A stretch of DNA of 6,677 bases, taken from NCBI GenBank assembly GCA_938016235.1, contig CALLPU010000504.1, positions 1-6,677 of the forward strand. The letters run 5' to 3'. The notes below the pieces were generated by a model, which saw nothing but the letters and a program-made list of their open reading frames with translations, did not search any database and had not been told where the DNA came from. Below are positions 6,215 to 6,677 of this stretch, piece after piece; the first letter of the stretch is position 1, and the number at the start of each line of letters is the position of its first letter. This DNA comes from an uncultured Granulosicoccus sp. Its GTDB lineage: Bacteria > Pseudomonadota > Gammaproteobacteria > Granulosicoccales > Granulosicoccaceae. The position numbers and the translations under genes are program-made.

Positions 6215-6677
6215 AATCGTCTGAGAAAATTACGTCTGCCCAAAAGCCAATGACATCGTGGCTGGCATCTCTGGGTGCAGCGTTTGGAGAAAGTAAAGCG
6301 GTACAGGTGCTTGGTGGTTTGCTGGTTCTACAGCTGCTTGTAGCCGGGGGTCTGTTATGGAGATCAAGCTCGCAGGCAGACTTTGCGCCGGTTGCTCAGC
6401 TGGTAAGCGTAGATCCTGCAACCGTTGATGAGGTGGTCATAGAGGATGGAGAAGAACGCATCGTGCTGTCGTACTCTGATGATCAATGGCGGCTGGATGA
6501 TCAGTACAATACTCCGGCATCTGCTGACAAGGTCAAACAACTGGTCGCTGATGTCGCTGCCTTAAAGCCGGGTTTGCCGGTGGCAAGTTCGTCAGCCTCG
6601 CATCAACAGTTGGACGTGTCTGAGAGCCAGTTCCAGCGTCGTGTGACATTCAAGGCTGATGCCGATGCCGTCGTCGA
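6211..6677 (+). CDS. DUF4340 domain-containing membrane-anchored protein (3' end beyond window)
   Basis: The first 155 residues are visible and the frame is open to the window end. A polar N-terminus of about 30 residues precedes a single hydrophobic segment (about 31-50, AVQVLGGLLVLQLLVAGGLLW), an uncleaved signal anchor that would leave the rest in the periplasm. Next comes the DUF4340 pattern: a short beta-rich stretch (VDPATVDEVVIEDGEERIVLSY broken by turns), the WRLDDQYNTPAS core and a helix VKQLVADVAALKP. DUF4340 genes commonly follow GldG-type genes, which supports the assignment; the molecular function is unknown to me. The start overlaps the preceding stop (ATGA, 6211-6214). Only a weak AAGTGG lies upstream, so translation probably depends on re-initiation after the fusion gene. 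Confidence 0.85.
   Translation, partial: MKSSEKITSAQKPMTSWLASLGAAFGESKAVQVLGGLLVLQLLVAGGLLWRSSSQADFAPVAQLVSVDPATVDEVVIEDGEERIVLSYSDDQWRLDDQYNTPASADKVKQLVADVAALKPGLPVASSSASHQQLDVSESQFQRRVTFKADADAVV

Overview
The window holds two divergently transcribed blocks separated by about 430 bp without a convincing gene. All six genes read as intact, with no frameshift seen. Two are cut by the window edges. The protein sequences, the Shine-Dalgarno sites and the tight overlapping gene packing suggest a free-living proteobacterium, most likely a gammaproteobacterium that degrades lignin-derived aromatics. That taxonomic placement is inference; there is no rRNA or other marker here.

Left block, minus strand (1837 down to 1): a ligA-ligB-ligC operon for the protocatechuate 4,5-(meta)-cleavage pathway. 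LigA and LigB form the extradiol dioxygenase that opens protocatechuate to 4-carboxy-2-hydroxymuconate-6-semialdehyde (CHMS). LigC, cut off at the left edge after 200 residues, oxidises CHMS to 2-pyrone-4,6-dicarboxylate. Spacing is minimal: ligA and ligB share one base and ligB and ligC are one base apart, so translational coupling is likely. Every catalytic residue that could be checked in LigB is present.

Middle (1838-2271): a divergent intergenic region. Its clearest structure is a 9/10-matched inverted repeat (1897-1906 and 1931-1940) about 60-105 bp upstream of ligA, a candidate operator. No strong sigma70 promoter could be assigned on either strand.

Right block, plus strand (2272 to the right edge): a three-gene, translationally overlapping cassette. 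It encodes a GldA-like ABC ATPase, a 982-residue protein that joins a GldF-like ABC-2 permease to a GldG-like extracytoplasmic module, and a membrane-anchored DUF4340 protein cut by the right edge. The three probably form one inner-membrane ABC complex with a large periplasmic part. Homologous parts are known from Bacteroidetes gliding-motility loci, but the substrate and role in proteobacteria are not established as far as I know. Within the fusion protein, the first GldG-type domain appears to be present twice in tandem, and a short palindromic C-rich DNA element encodes the start of a low-complexity linker. These are the most interesting observations in the window.
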